From NCBI GenBank assembly GCA_017453255.1, contig JAFTKN010000018.1:1-35788 (forward strand): a stretch of 35,788 nucleotides of DNA, given 5' to 3'. The translations under genes and the position numbers were made by a program. Shown here piece after piece: positions 8,506 through 15,586 of this stretch. How positions within the stretch are numbered: the stretch's first letter is position 1; each line of letters starts with the position of its first letter. The notes under the pieces were generated by a model, which was given only the letters and a program-made list of their open reading frames with translations, did not search any database and was not told the DNA's origin. The DNA comes from Clostridia bacterium. GTDB taxonomy: Bacteria > Bacillota > Clostridia > Oscillospirales > CAG-272.

Positions 8506-9330
8506 TTACTTTTTAAACGAGGACAATGCAGCACCAATTACTGTGCTAAACTGAGCATTTTCTGGAATTACAAAGTTCATATTAAACATTTCATTAAGAG
8601 TTTTAAAGGTATCATTTGCTTGACTCATTTGCGTTAGATTGCCTGTCAAAACTATGTCCTTTAGATTAAATTGCTTTGATGCAAAATATGCAACCATTCC
8701 CACAGTTTCAAAAACCATATTAATTAAGCCAATAGCCAAGTCACCCTGTGTAGCTATATCGCTTAATTTACCGAAGTTTGCTGCAGTCATTTGACTGCTT
8801 AAGCCTATATTCTTTTTTGACATATCCTTGATTTTCAGGTCAACATTATTTATATCACCTGTTCTTGCAAGATCGTCTATATGCTCTATTTTATTAAGTC
8901 CTAAAAGCTTACTGGACAGTCCCATAAGCGTTCCACCACCTACGCCTGTACCACCTAAATATTCTGGCTCATTATCTCTCTTAGCATGAACCAAAGCTGT
9001 ACCTGTGCCTAAGCTCACTATAATTGCATCATCAAGTCCTGATAGGTAAAGACCACCTAAGCCTATACATCTAAACTCAGGGGTTACCTCACACTTAAGG
9101 TTATATATTGGCTTATTTACATATGATGAGCCAACACCTGTTACCATTACTTTTTCAATATCGTTAAGACCTAAGCCATTTGTATCGGTAAACTTACCAA
9201 AGGCTCCATATATAGAGGTTATTGGGTCATCGGCTGTAACAAACATAGGCTTCATTAGCTGTTTGTTATTATCAAAGCCCACTATTTTAGTCGTGCTTCC
9301 ACCTATATCTATTCCTATTACTACTCCCAT
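8506..9330 (-). CDS. coaW: Type II pantothenate kinase
   Basis: 274 residues. It makes 4'-phosphopantothenate, the first step of coenzyme A synthesis, using ATP. An actin-like ATPase fold is evident: phosphate-1 GIDIGGSTTKIVGF (6-19), the MVTGVGSSYV turn, SLGTGTALV, and GGTGVGGGTLMGLS (about 129-142), followed by a C-terminal adenosine region with VLTGNLTQM. Type II (Staphylococcus/eukaryote-like) enzymes escape the CoA feedback of type I; this general property is not visible here. SD AAAGGAG precedes ATG 9330, and a promoter lies at 9370-9398. It heads a run with the methyltransferase-like and lipoprotein genes. Confidence 0.92.
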   Translation of the reverse strand: MGVVIGIDIGGSTTKIVGFDNNKQLMKPMFVTADDPITSIYGAFGKFTDTNGLGLNDIEKVMVTGVGSSYVNKPIYNLKCEVTPEFRCIGLGGLYLSGLDDAIIVSLGTGTALVHAKRDNEPEYLGGTGVGGGTLMGLSSKLLGLNKIEHIDDLARTGDINNVDLKIKDMSKKNIGLSSQMTAANFGKLSDIATQGDLAIGLINMVFETVGMVAYFASKQFNLKDIVLTGNLTQMSQANDTFKTLNEMFNMNFVIPENAQFSTVIGAALSSFKK

Positions 9331-9369
9331 TTTGATAGCTCCTTTGCATAGTTACTACTTTATTTTATT

Positions 9370-9398
9370 ATTTTATCACAGTATTATAAAAAAATCAA
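9370..9398 (-). promoter_or_regulatory. Promoter of the coaW operon
   Basis: Minus strand TTGATT (9398-9393), 17-nt spacer ending TGA, TAAAAT (9375-9370). Confidence 0.6.
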
Positions 9399-9403
9399 TA
9401 TAT

Positions 9404-9434
9404 AAAAAAGACTATCCGAGGATAGTCCTTTTAT
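9404..9434 (-). terminator. Terminator of the thuA-like operon
   Basis: Stem GACTATC (9410-9416), loop CGAG, stem GATAGTC (9421-9427), flanked by A and T runs. On the minus strand it ends in TTTTTT right after the oxidoreductase stop. Confidence 0.85.
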
Positions 9435-9437
9435 TGA

Positions 9438-10460
9438 TTATAAAGCTATTTCATGTCCACATTCTGCAGACTTATAGATGGCTTCAAGTATTTTAACCAT
9501 ATTGACACCCTGCTGTGGTACAAAATCAGGCTCACACTTGCCCTCAATTACGTCAACGAAATGTCTAATATTAGCCTCGTGGCAGTTCATACCATTATAG
9601 TCATTGATAGCTGGCTTAACTGTTACATTTGTTCCACATTCCTCGGTATAAAGCTCAACTCTGCCCTCCATACCAATTAGCTTAGAGCCAGAATTTTCAC
9701 CTCTTAGCTCAACAAATATTTGGTCGTTTTCTATATTAGATGCCCAAGAAAACTCAATTTGCAAGCAAGCACCATTATCAAAACGGATAAAGCCCATAGC
9801 TAAATCCTCAACATCTGTTTTTGAATACGATGTATGAGCAAACTTTGAGTACGCTGTACCACTTACAGTAACTGGCTTTGGATTACCCATTAAATACATA
9901 GCAAGGTCTATTATATGAACACCTAAGTCGATAAGTGGACCACCACCAGACTGCTTTTTATCAGTGAACCAGCCTCCCCAACCAGGTATTCCACGTCTTC
10001 TTATCCATCCACATCTACCTGCATAGATATCGCCCATCTTGCCTTCCTTAATATATTTCTTAAGAAATTTTGTGGTTGGACGATAGCGATTATTTCTAAT
10101 CACCATTAGAGTTTTTCCACTCTTTTCAGCCGCTTCCTTCATCTTTTCTGCCTCTGATGTATTAATCGCATCAGGCTTTTCACAAATTACGTTTAAGCCC
10201 TTATTAAGAGCATAAATTGCTACAACAGAGTGCATATTGTTTGGAGTACAGATATCAACTGCATCTAATTTTTCAGCTTCAATCATTTCCTTGTAATCCT
10301 TATACAAGGTAGCCTTTGGATATCTATTTTTTACCTGCTCAAGCTTCTTTTCATCAATATCGCAAATTGCAACTATTTCTGTATTGTCAATCTTATCATA
10401 TGCTCCCATATGAGGTCCTTGACAAATCTTACCTGCGCCTACTATACCTATTCTTACCAT
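9438..10460 (-). CDS. Gfo/Idh/MocA family sugar oxidoreductase (ThuB-like)
   Basis: 340 residues. The N-terminal NAD(P)-binding Rossmann domain shows GIVGAG (5-10) and the acidic AICDID (31-36). The family EKP motif is CEKPDA (93-98), and the C-terminal alpha/beta domain contains GGGPLIDLGVHIIDLAMYLMG, with the catalytic Asp/His region. Such enzymes oxidise or epimerise sugars and inositols. ATG 10460 was chosen because it overlaps the upstream ThuA stop (TAATG) and has SD AGAGGA; upstream extension would run into the ThuA reading frame. Pairing with a ThuA-domain gene recalls rhizobial ThuA/ThuB, which makes 3-keto-glycosides; the actual substrate is not known. Confidence 0.88.
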   Translation of the reverse strand: MVRIGIVGAGKICQGPHMGAYDKIDNTEIVAICDIDEKKLEQVKNRYPKATLYKDYKEMIEAEKLDAVDICTPNNMHSVVAIYALNKGLNVICEKPDAINTSEAEKMKEAAEKSGKTLMVIRNNRYRPTTKFLKKYIKEGKMGDIYAGRCGWIRRRGIPGWGGWFTDKKQSGGGPLIDLGVHIIDLAMYLMGNPKPVTVSGTAYSKFAHTSYSKTDVEDLAMGFIRFDNGACLQIEFSWASNIENDQIFVELRGENSGSKLIGMEGRVELYTEECGTNVTVKPAINDYNGMNCHEANIRHFVDVIEGKCEPDFVPQQGVNMVKILEAIYKSAECGHEIAL

Positions 10461-11200
10461 TATTTTTCCTCTAATCTTGCTACCCAAGGACATTCAAGTG
10501 GCATTCTTGGGCAAACTGGTGCAACCCATCTTGCTGCGTTTGTCAAAATCTTTTGTACTGTTGGATTATAGAAGGTTGGATATGACTCATGACCTGGTTG
10601 GAAATAGAAAACCTTTCCATTTTCTCTACGCCAGATGCAACCAGAACGGAAAACCTCTCCTCCATTATACCATCCGATTAAAAGTAGCTTATCTGGATCT
10701 GGAACTCCAAATGGCTCGGTATATGTTTCCTCGCCCTCAAGCTCAAAATATCTACCCTCAATACCTGCCATAATTGGATGGTTGTGGTCTAAAATCCATA
10801 GTCTTTCCTTATCATCACTTTCTCTCCAGCCAAGATTACAGGTTGTACCCATTAGCATCTTAAATGGCTTTGAGTGGTGTGCTGAATGAAGGAAAACAAT
10901 ACCCATACCAGATAATACTGCTTCCTTAACCTTTATAGCAATTTCGTCAGGAACCTCACCATGTCTTACATGTCCCCACCAAAACATAACGTCTGTATTA
11001 GCGAGCAATTCGTCTGTAATACCTGCATTTTCTCTTAACTGTTTATTTTCATCATAAAGAGTTGCTGTTGTTACCTGTATATCATCATTTGCACCAAGGA
11101 AGTCCTTAATAGCATTATGTATTCCATTTGGATATACCTTTCTAATTCTTTCCTCCTCTTGCTCATGGCAATACTCATTCCATACTGTTACTCTAATCAT
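10460..11200 (-). CDS. ThuA domain protein
   Basis: 246 residues matching the ThuA family, a class I glutamine amidotransferase-like fold: DVMFWWGHVRHGEV, GMGIVFLHSAHHSKPF, DHNHPIMAGIEG, ETYTEPFGVPDPDKLLL and GKVFYFQPGHESYP. The usual amidotransferase cysteine is replaced by the LHSAHHS motif, as is normal in ThuA. ThuA proteins act with ThuB-type dehydrogenases on keto-sugars or related compounds. SD AGGAG lies 8 nt before ATG 11200. A consensus promoter and a palindrome at the predicted start site lie upstream, so it is probably a regulated catabolic pair with the next gene. Confidence 0.85.
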   Translation of the reverse strand: MIRVTVWNEYCHEQEEERIRKVYPNGIHNAIKDFLGANDDIQVTTATLYDENKQLRENAGITDELLANTDVMFWWGHVRHGEVPDEIAIKVKEAVLSGMGIVFLHSAHHSKPFKMLMGTTCNLGWRESDDKERLWILDHNHPIMAGIEGRYFELEGEETYTEPFGVPDPDKLLLIGWYNGGEVFRSGCIWRRENGKVFYFQPGHESYPTFYNPTVQKILTNAARWVAPVCPRMPLECPWVARLEEK

Positions 11201-11222
11201 TTTAAGCTCCTAAAATATGTAT

Positions 11223-11239
11223 TTGTAGCTACGCTACAA
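11223..11239. promoter_or_regulatory. Inverted repeat at the thuA-like transcription start
   Basis: TTGTAGC (11223-11229), 3-nt gap, GCTACAA (11233-11239). It sits at about +1 of the minus-strand promoter, so it could be a repressor site or a 5'-end hairpin. Confidence 0.45.
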
Positions 11240-11243
11240 GGTT

Positions 11244-11272
11244 AGTATATCACACACGTATTGGTATTTCAA
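11244..11272 (-). promoter_or_regulatory. Promoter of the thuA-like operon
   Basis: Minus strand TTGAAA (11272-11267), 17-nt spacer ending TGA, TATACT (11249-11244). Confidence 0.7.
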
Positions 11273-11290
11273 GTAAATACTTAAATTTTA

Positions 11291-11319
11291 TTGACAAAAA
11301 TGTCTAAAAATGGTAACAT
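11291..11319 (+). promoter_or_regulatory. Promoter of ung
   Basis: TTGACA (11291-11296), 17-nt spacer ending TGG, TAACAT (11314-11319). The predicted start falls about at the GAGGTG ribosome site (11326-11331), so the leader would be extremely short. Confidence 0.65.
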
Positions 11320-11336
11320 AATTTTGAGGTGATTTT

Positions 11337-12011
11337 ATGGTTTGCTTAGGAAATGATTGGGATTTAATTTTAAAAGATGAATTTGAAAAGGAGTATTACA
11401 AAAAAATACGCTCCTTTCTAAAATCCGAGTATTCATCATATACGATTTTTCCTTCAATGTATGATATTTTTAACGCTTTGAAATATACCTCATATGAAAA
11501 TACAAGAGTCGTTATTTTGGGTCAAGACCCATATCATGAGGTTGGTCAGGCACATGGTCTTTCCTTCTCTGTAAAAAAAGGAATTAAAATTCCACCCTCC
11601 CTCGTTAACATTTATAAGGAACTAAATTCTGATATTGGTATAAAAATTCCTACCCATGGTGAGCTCACATCGTGGGCGAAGCAGGGTGTTTTGCTACTTA
11701 ATGCTACGCTAACAGTAAGGCAGGGTATGGCAAACAGTCACCAAAATATTGGTTGGTCAATTTTTACAGATGAGATAATAAAAAAGCTCAATAATTCAAA
11801 AAACCCTATCGTTTTTATTTTATGGGGAGCAAATGCTCGCTCAAAGAAAAAATATATTACTAACAAATCTCATTTAATTATTGAGTCTGCTCATCCCTCT
11901 CCCTTGTCGGCTTACAATGGCTTTTTCGGCTCTAAGCCGTTTTCTAAGACCAATGAATTTTTAAAGGCTAATAATCTTGGTATTATAAATTGGAACAGCG
12001 TAAATGAATAA
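11337..12011 (+). CDS. ung: Uracil-DNA glycosylase, family 1
   Basis: 224 residues, normal length. It removes uracil from DNA as the first step of base excision repair. The water-activating motif GQDPYH (62-67, Asp64) and the minor-groove loop HPSPLSA (186-192) are intact, as are [12 protein letters not shown] (116-127) and the [10 protein letters not shown] strand. SD GAGGTG lies 5 nt before the ATG. It is a single-gene unit, divergent from the thuA-like operon and closed by the terminator at 12011-12038. Confidence 0.96.
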   Translation: MVCLGNDWDLILKDEFEKEYYKKIRSFLKSEYSSYTIFPSMYDIFNALKYTSYENTRVVILGQDPYHEVGQAHGLSFSVKKGIKIPPSLVNIYKELNSDIGIKIPTHGELTSWAKQGVLLLNATLTVRQGMANSHQNIGWSIFTDEIIKKLNNSKNPIVFILWGANARSKKKYITNKSHLIIESAHPSPLSAYNGFFGSKPFSKTNEFLKANNLGIINWNSVNE

Positions 12012-12038
12012 AGCACTTCATTTTTGAAGTGCTTTTTT
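12011..12038. terminator. Bidirectional terminator between ung and birA
   Basis: Stem AAGCACTTCA (12011-12020), loop TTTT, TGAAGTGCTT, followed by T residues. Confidence 0.88.
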
Positions 12039-12070
12039 ATTGCTGATAATGTTTTATTTCGACGAGTAAT

Positions 12071-13045
12071 TTAAGCCTTTTTCCCATTTTTACGCACACG
12101 TGCCTCGCCAGAATTGAATTTTCTTATCTCTTTTCCTGTGTCAACCACCAAGCACGCATCTCTGTCTATATCTATGGCCTTACCACTAATTATCTCTTCA
12201 CCCACATAGACGTCCACCATTTCATTAATAATCATGGATTTTTCACGATATTTATTGATAAATTCCTTCTTTTCGATTTTATTGTAATGAAAGAAAAATC
12301 TATCTATTATTTCTGCGCATAGCATTGATTTTACCTCACCCTGTGGTGATTTTTCGTATATTGCCGTTGCAATATCCTCTATCTCCTTGCTGAAGCCCTC
12401 CTTAGGTGGGGAAACATTTATACCTATTCCTATTATTGCGTACTGGAGTCTTCCACTTTCAAAATCTATTGCTGCCTCAGTAAGTATTCCACTTACCTTT
12501 TTTTCATTAATATATATATCATTTACCCATTTTATCAAGCATTCTTTACCACATATTTTTTCTATCGCCTCGCAAACTGCTACTGCGCCTATTACAGTAA
12601 TGCTTACACATTCGCTAGCTAAAACAGTTGGTCTTAAAATAATTGTCATATAAAGCCCATTTTCACTATCAGAAATAAAGCTTCTCCCCATTCGTCCTCT
12701 ACCCTGAGCTTGACTTTTTGCAATTACTACCGTACCCTCTTTTTTTCCTTGTTGAGCAAGCATCTTTGCTATATTATTCGTTGAATCAACCTTATCATAA
12801 ATTATTATATCACAATCGGTTTTCAAATGCTTATTTATACTTTCTTTCGTGTAAAGCTCACTTTTATTGTTCAATCTATATCCATTTGGCAAGGATGTAA
12901 TATCATATCCCTCATTTTTTAATGAGTTTATCGCCTTCCAAATGCTATTTCTTGTAACATTTAGCCTTTTAGCTATTTCCTCGCCTGATATTTCCTCTTT
13001 ATCCATATTATATAGGATTTCAATTACCTTTTCTTTTGTGTTCAT
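12071..13045 (-). CDS. birA: Biotin-[acetyl-CoA-carboxylase] ligase / biotin repressor BirA
   Basis: 324 residues in the bifunctional layout. An N-terminal winged helix (about 1-60: EISGEEIAKRLNVTRNSIWK) binds DNA. The central ligase domain carries the biotinyl-AMP loop GRGRMGR (115-121) and KWVND (172-176), and a C-terminal SH3-like domain runs from about 270. It attaches biotin to carboxylase or decarboxylase subunits and probably represses biotin genes. In most homologues the second motif is KWPND; here Pro is Val. An inverted repeat upstream (13054-13080) overlaps the weak promoter and may be its operator. SD-like GAGGGTG lies rather far from the ATG (about 10 nt). Confidence 0.93.
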   Translation of the reverse strand: MNTKEKVIEILYNMDKEEISGEEIAKRLNVTRNSIWKAINSLKNEGYDITSLPNGYRLNNKSELYTKESINKHLKTDCDIIIYDKVDSTNNIAKMLAQQGKKEGTVVIAKSQAQGRGRMGRSFISDSENGLYMTIILRPTVLASECVSITVIGAVAVCEAIEKICGKECLIKWVNDIYINEKKVSGILTEAAIDFESGRLQYAIIGIGINVSPPKEGFSKEIEDIATAIYEKSPQGEVKSMLCAEIIDRFFFHYNKIEKKEFINKYREKSMIINEMVDVYVGEEIISGKAIDIDRDACLVVDTGKEIRKFNSGEARVRKNGKKA

Positions 13046-13053
13046 TTTATTTC

Positions 13054-13080
13054 GTCACCCTCGTTTTTTGTCAAGGTGAC
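13054..13080 (-). promoter_or_regulatory. Inverted repeat before birA, possible operator
   Basis: GTCACC and GGTGAC arms are separated by 15 nt. On the minus strand the gap begins with TTGACA, a -35-like sequence, and the second arm overlaps the GAGGGTG ribosome site. Spaced arms of this size resemble BirA operators, but the arm sequence differs from the GTAAACC-type consensus, so the role is tentative. Confidence 0.3.
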
Positions 13081-13092
13081 ATATCCTCAAAT

Positions 13093-13119
13093 CAAAAACG
13101 GACCATAAGTCCGTTTTTG
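13093..13119 (-). terminator. Terminator of the LCP-family gene
   Basis: Stem CAAAAACGGAC (13093-13103), 5-nt loop, GTCCGTTTTTG (13109-13119). The hairpin lies between the LCP stop and birA. Confidence 0.85.
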
Positions 13120-13125
13120 TTATTT

Positions 13126-14298
13126 TTATTTCTCTGCCTTTGCAGGATAAATCATATTTACAAGTGCTGTTCTTTCAGCTGTGTAATCACATACGGAAAC
13201 ACTTGGAACATAATACGCCTTTGTTGCACTACCTGTTTCAATGCTCTTGTCAAGTGTCATAGAATTTGTAATTCCGTGCTGTAAGAGTGAGCCAAAGTCA
13301 CTTCTTGTAATAGAAGCCTTCACATTGCTCTTTGCTGTATCAAGAGCCTTTATAATATTGCCAAAGCCACCACTTACAATAGAACCTGTAAGAGATTTAG
13401 CTATCTCGTTAATTGGGCTATAATCTGTCATTTCACGAGCCTTAACATAAGCAACCACCTGCTTACCATCAAGTGAAATTGAGGTGCCATTCAATGTAAC
13501 GTCCTTGATATCCTCAAAGCCTTCCATTGTCTTTAGCACTGAAACAACCTCATTAACCTTTGTAACTGTATCAGCATTTACGTTCTCAATTGTTACATTG
13601 CCGAATGTATCAATCATTGCTGACATTGCACTATATGAGAACTTCATAAAGCCATTAACCTTAACACCATAGTTATCCTGAACGGCTCTTGCAAGTAGTG
13701 CCTCACCACCCCAGAGATAAGCATCACAAAGTGGTCCAACGATTTCTTGCTCGTTTTCACCCTCACCAATTGTGGTAATGTAAACTAATGTATTGCTTTG
13801 GATAATGCTATAATTAATCTTATTTGTATTTGTGTTAATTGAAACAATTGAAATTGTACGAGCAGATTCGTATGATTTAGTAACATCATCAACTGCAAAA
13901 ACTACAAAATTATAAATGCCATCTTCCCACTTGATATTGCTTGATGCTGTAGCATGATTAAGAACTGCCTTATCGTATCCAGCCTTAAATTGTGAACGCT
14001 TTAAGTATTCGTCAAGCTTATTATAAAACTCCTGCTTTTCAGTTGGAAGCTTATCGAGTGTAACTGTTGCACCTGCGTTATCAATATCAACTGGTGCAAA
14101 TGCTGATGCATAGCTATCTACCCATGCATTAACGATAAGAAGGAAAAGTGCAACGATTGCAACTATAATTAAAAGTACAACTAAAACCTTCTTTGATGGA
14201 TAAGACTTTGTCTTTACATCGCCGTTATCTGGAACAGTTGCCTTGTTGTCAATTTCAGTTTCAGCTGTTCTCTGTCTTCTTTCTTTAATTTTGCTCAT
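13126..14298 (-). CDS. Divergent LytR-CpsA-Psr (LCP) family protein
   Basis: 390 residues. A cytoplasmic N-terminus with many charged residues is followed by one membrane helix (about 38-58) and an extracellular LCP-like domain (about 128-290). Family landmarks are GIYNFVVFAVDD, ISIVSINTNTNKI, YLWGGEALLARAV (194-206), FMKFSYSAMSAMIDTFGNV and LDGKQVVAYVKAR (276-288). LCP enzymes transfer polyprenyl-pyrophosphate-linked glycopolymers to peptidoglycan. Key residues are missing: IPRDT reads IQSNT (166-170), the RxDT site reads ARTIS (146-150), and the RxxRQ tail is TDYSPINE. It may therefore be a non-catalytic relative. A strong promoter (14348-14376) and SD AGGAGG drive it as a single gene. Confidence 0.75.
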   Translation of the reverse strand: MSKIKERRQRTAETEIDNKATVPDNGDVKTKSYPSKKVLVVLLIIVAIVALFLLIVNAWVDSYASAFAPVDIDNAGATVTLDKLPTEKQEFYNKLDEYLKRSQFKAGYDKAVLNHATASSNIKWEDGIYNFVVFAVDDVTKSYESARTISIVSINTNTNKINYSIIQSNTLVYITTIGEGENEQEIVGPLCDAYLWGGEALLARAVQDNYGVKVNGFMKFSYSAMSAMIDTFGNVTIENVNADTVTKVNEVVSVLKTMEGFEDIKDVTLNGTSISLDGKQVVAYVKAREMTDYSPINEIAKSLTGSIVSGGFGNIIKALDTAKSNVKASITRSDFGSLLQHGITNSMTLDKSIETGSATKAYYVPSVSVCDYTAERTALVNMIYPAKAEK

Positions 14299-14347
14299 TA
14301 GGAACCCTCCTTAGTAATGAAACGTCGTTTTATTTGATTATATAATA

Positions 14348-14376
14348 ATTGTATATCAAAATAAAGATAATGTCAA
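14348..14376 (-). promoter_or_regulatory. Promoter of the LCP-family gene
   Basis: Minus strand TTGACA (14376-14371), 17-nt spacer, TACAAT (14353-14348). This is one of two promoters here without TGN directly before the -10. Confidence 0.75.
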
Positions 14377-14403
14377 CACTTTTTTTAAAATTTTTAGTAT
14401 AAT

Positions 14404-15393
14404 TTACGTAAAAAATTCCTTTAAAAAATATATACTCTTATCATTGATTTTAAATTCCTTGCCATTTAAATATGAAAGCTCGTCATCAAACTCCTTGAAA
14501 ATCAGCTTATATGAGTAAAGTGCCTGATGCTTGTAGCCATAATTTTTGCTTTTATTCAAAATACCATATTTACCATCACCAAGCAAGCTGTTTCCTATTG
14601 ATGCCATATGCGCCCTTATTTGATGCGTGCGTCCTGTTACAAGCTCGATTTCAACCAAAGAAATGTTTCTTTTCGGATTATAATCAAGGCATTTGTATTT
14701 AGTGATAATTTCCTTAGCACCTCTTGTTTTATTTTTGATTACACTTACCTTGTTTTCCCTGCTATCTTTTATCAAAAAGTCCGTTAGTGTGTCGCATTTT
14801 TTAGGTAATTTGCCATTTACGGCACATAAATAAAGCTTACAGATTTGATTGTTTTTTATTCTTTCATTAACTGCTCTTAGCGAGGCTGAATTTTTTGCAG
14901 AGATTACCATTCCACCAGTATTTCTATCAAGACGATTGCAAAGAGCTGGCGCAAAGGAATTTTCCTTTGTTGGGTCATATTCCCCTTTTTTACAAAGATA
15001 TGCTTGAATGTGATAAATAAGCGTATTTCTATCCTTTATATCACCATCTCCACTTACCCTTCCATCACCATCTCCACTATGAACCAAAACCCCAGCAGGC
15101 TTGTTGCAAATAAGAATGTTTTCATCCTCATAAACTATATCAAGATCGACGCTTGTATTTTTTAGTTCGTTTTCTGTAATCTTGTCTGAAAACAAGTCCT
15201 CAGACAAAAACATATGTATAACGTCTCCCTCTACAAGTATCTGCTTTTCCTCACAGCGCTTTCTGTTTACCTTAATTTTTTTAAGGCGTATAGCCTTATA
15301 CATAAGTGATACAGGAATACCCTTTACGGTTTTTTGAACAAATTTATCAAGTCTTTGTCCTGCATCATTTTTATTTACAATAAATTCCCTCAT
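14404..15393 (-). CDS. RluA family 23S rRNA pseudouridine synthase
   Basis: 329 residues. An N-terminal S4 RNA-binding domain (about 12-65: QRLDKFVQKTVKGIPVSLMYKAIR, shown in part by its QRLDKF and KKIKVNRKR elements) is followed by the catalytic domain with NRLDRNTGG (153-161, Asp156), CNKPAGVLVH (96-105) and VTGRTHQIRAHMA. It isomerises uridines in structured RNA, most likely 23S rRNA as in RluC/RluD; the site cannot be told. A small in-frame duplication (SGDGDGRVSGDGD, about 106-118) is encoded by a 15-bp direct repeat. SD CGGAG precedes ATG 15393. It is divergent from mtaB, with its own promoter. Confidence 0.92.
   Translation of the reverse strand: MREFIVNKNDAGQRLDKFVQKTVKGIPVSLMYKAIRLKKIKVNRKRCEEKQILVEGDVIHMFLSEDLFSDKITENELKNTSVDLDIVYEDENILICNKPAGVLVHSGDGDGRVSGDGDIKDRNTLIYHIQAYLCKKGEYDPTKENSFAPALCNRLDRNTGGMVISAKNSASLRAVNERIKNNQICKLYLCAVNGKLPKKCDTLTDFLIKDSRENKVSVIKNKTRGAKEIITKYKCLDYNPKRNISLVEIELVTGRTHQIRAHMASIGNSLLGDGKYGILNKSKNYGYKHQALYSYKLIFKEFDDELSYLNGKEFKINDKSIYFLKEFFT
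15040..15078. repeat. 15-bp direct repeat inside the RluA-type gene
   Basis: ATCACCATCTCCACT occurs at 15040-15054 and again at 15064-15078, 24 bp apart. This gives an eight-codon duplication (SGDGDGRV/SGDGD) between the KPAG motif and the catalytic Asp, in frame. Confidence 0.8.
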
Positions 15394-15423
15394 ATTTTTT
15401 CTCCGAGTAAATTTGTCCCTTCT

Positions 15424-15452
15424 ATTTTATCACTTCATAGCTCGATTTTCAA
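15424..15452 (-). promoter_or_regulatory. Promoter of the RluA-type gene
   Basis: Minus strand TTGAAA (15452-15447), 17-nt spacer ending TGA, TAAAAT (15429-15424). Confidence 0.65.
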
Positions 15453-15481
15453 TAATCAATCTTGTTTTTTTAATTTTTAGA

Positions 15482-15510
15482 TTTACATAGCTTTAAAAAT
15501 GTGTTAAAAT
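15482..15510 (+). promoter_or_regulatory. Promoter of mtaB
   Basis: TTTACA (15482-15487), 17-nt spacer ending TGT, TAAAAT (15505-15510). The predicted start is near 15517, so the leader is about 70 nt and includes the shared leader element. Confidence 0.6.
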
Positions 15511-15520
15511 ACCTATGAAA

Positions 15521-15573
15521 ATGCTTAGCCCAACGAATTTATTGTTCCAAGACAAATGAGTTGTACTGGTTAG
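15521..15573 (+). promoter_or_regulatory. Leader element with tiny ORF before mtaB (copy 1)
   Basis: The segment 15538-15563, containing GTTCCAAGACAAATG, is 24/26 identical to 29435-29460 (minus) before the ClC gene. An ORF at 15521-15559 encodes MLSPTNLLFQDK and ends in TGA; its ATG is only about 4 nt from the predicted start of transcription. A second tiny ORF at 15556-15573 encodes MSCTG. Both end just before SD AAAGGAG. I do not recognise this as a known riboswitch. It could be a regulatory upstream ORF or a structured RNA element. Confidence 0.55.
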
Positions 15574-15586
15574 AAAGGAGATTGCT

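Noticed and set aside
15521..15586. Read-through of TGA as tryptophan to fuse the leader ORF with mtaB (the ATG is in frame)
   Set aside because: TGA is a stop in at least two genes here, MtaB has a normal N-terminus, and its own SD lies between. The in-frame position may be chance.
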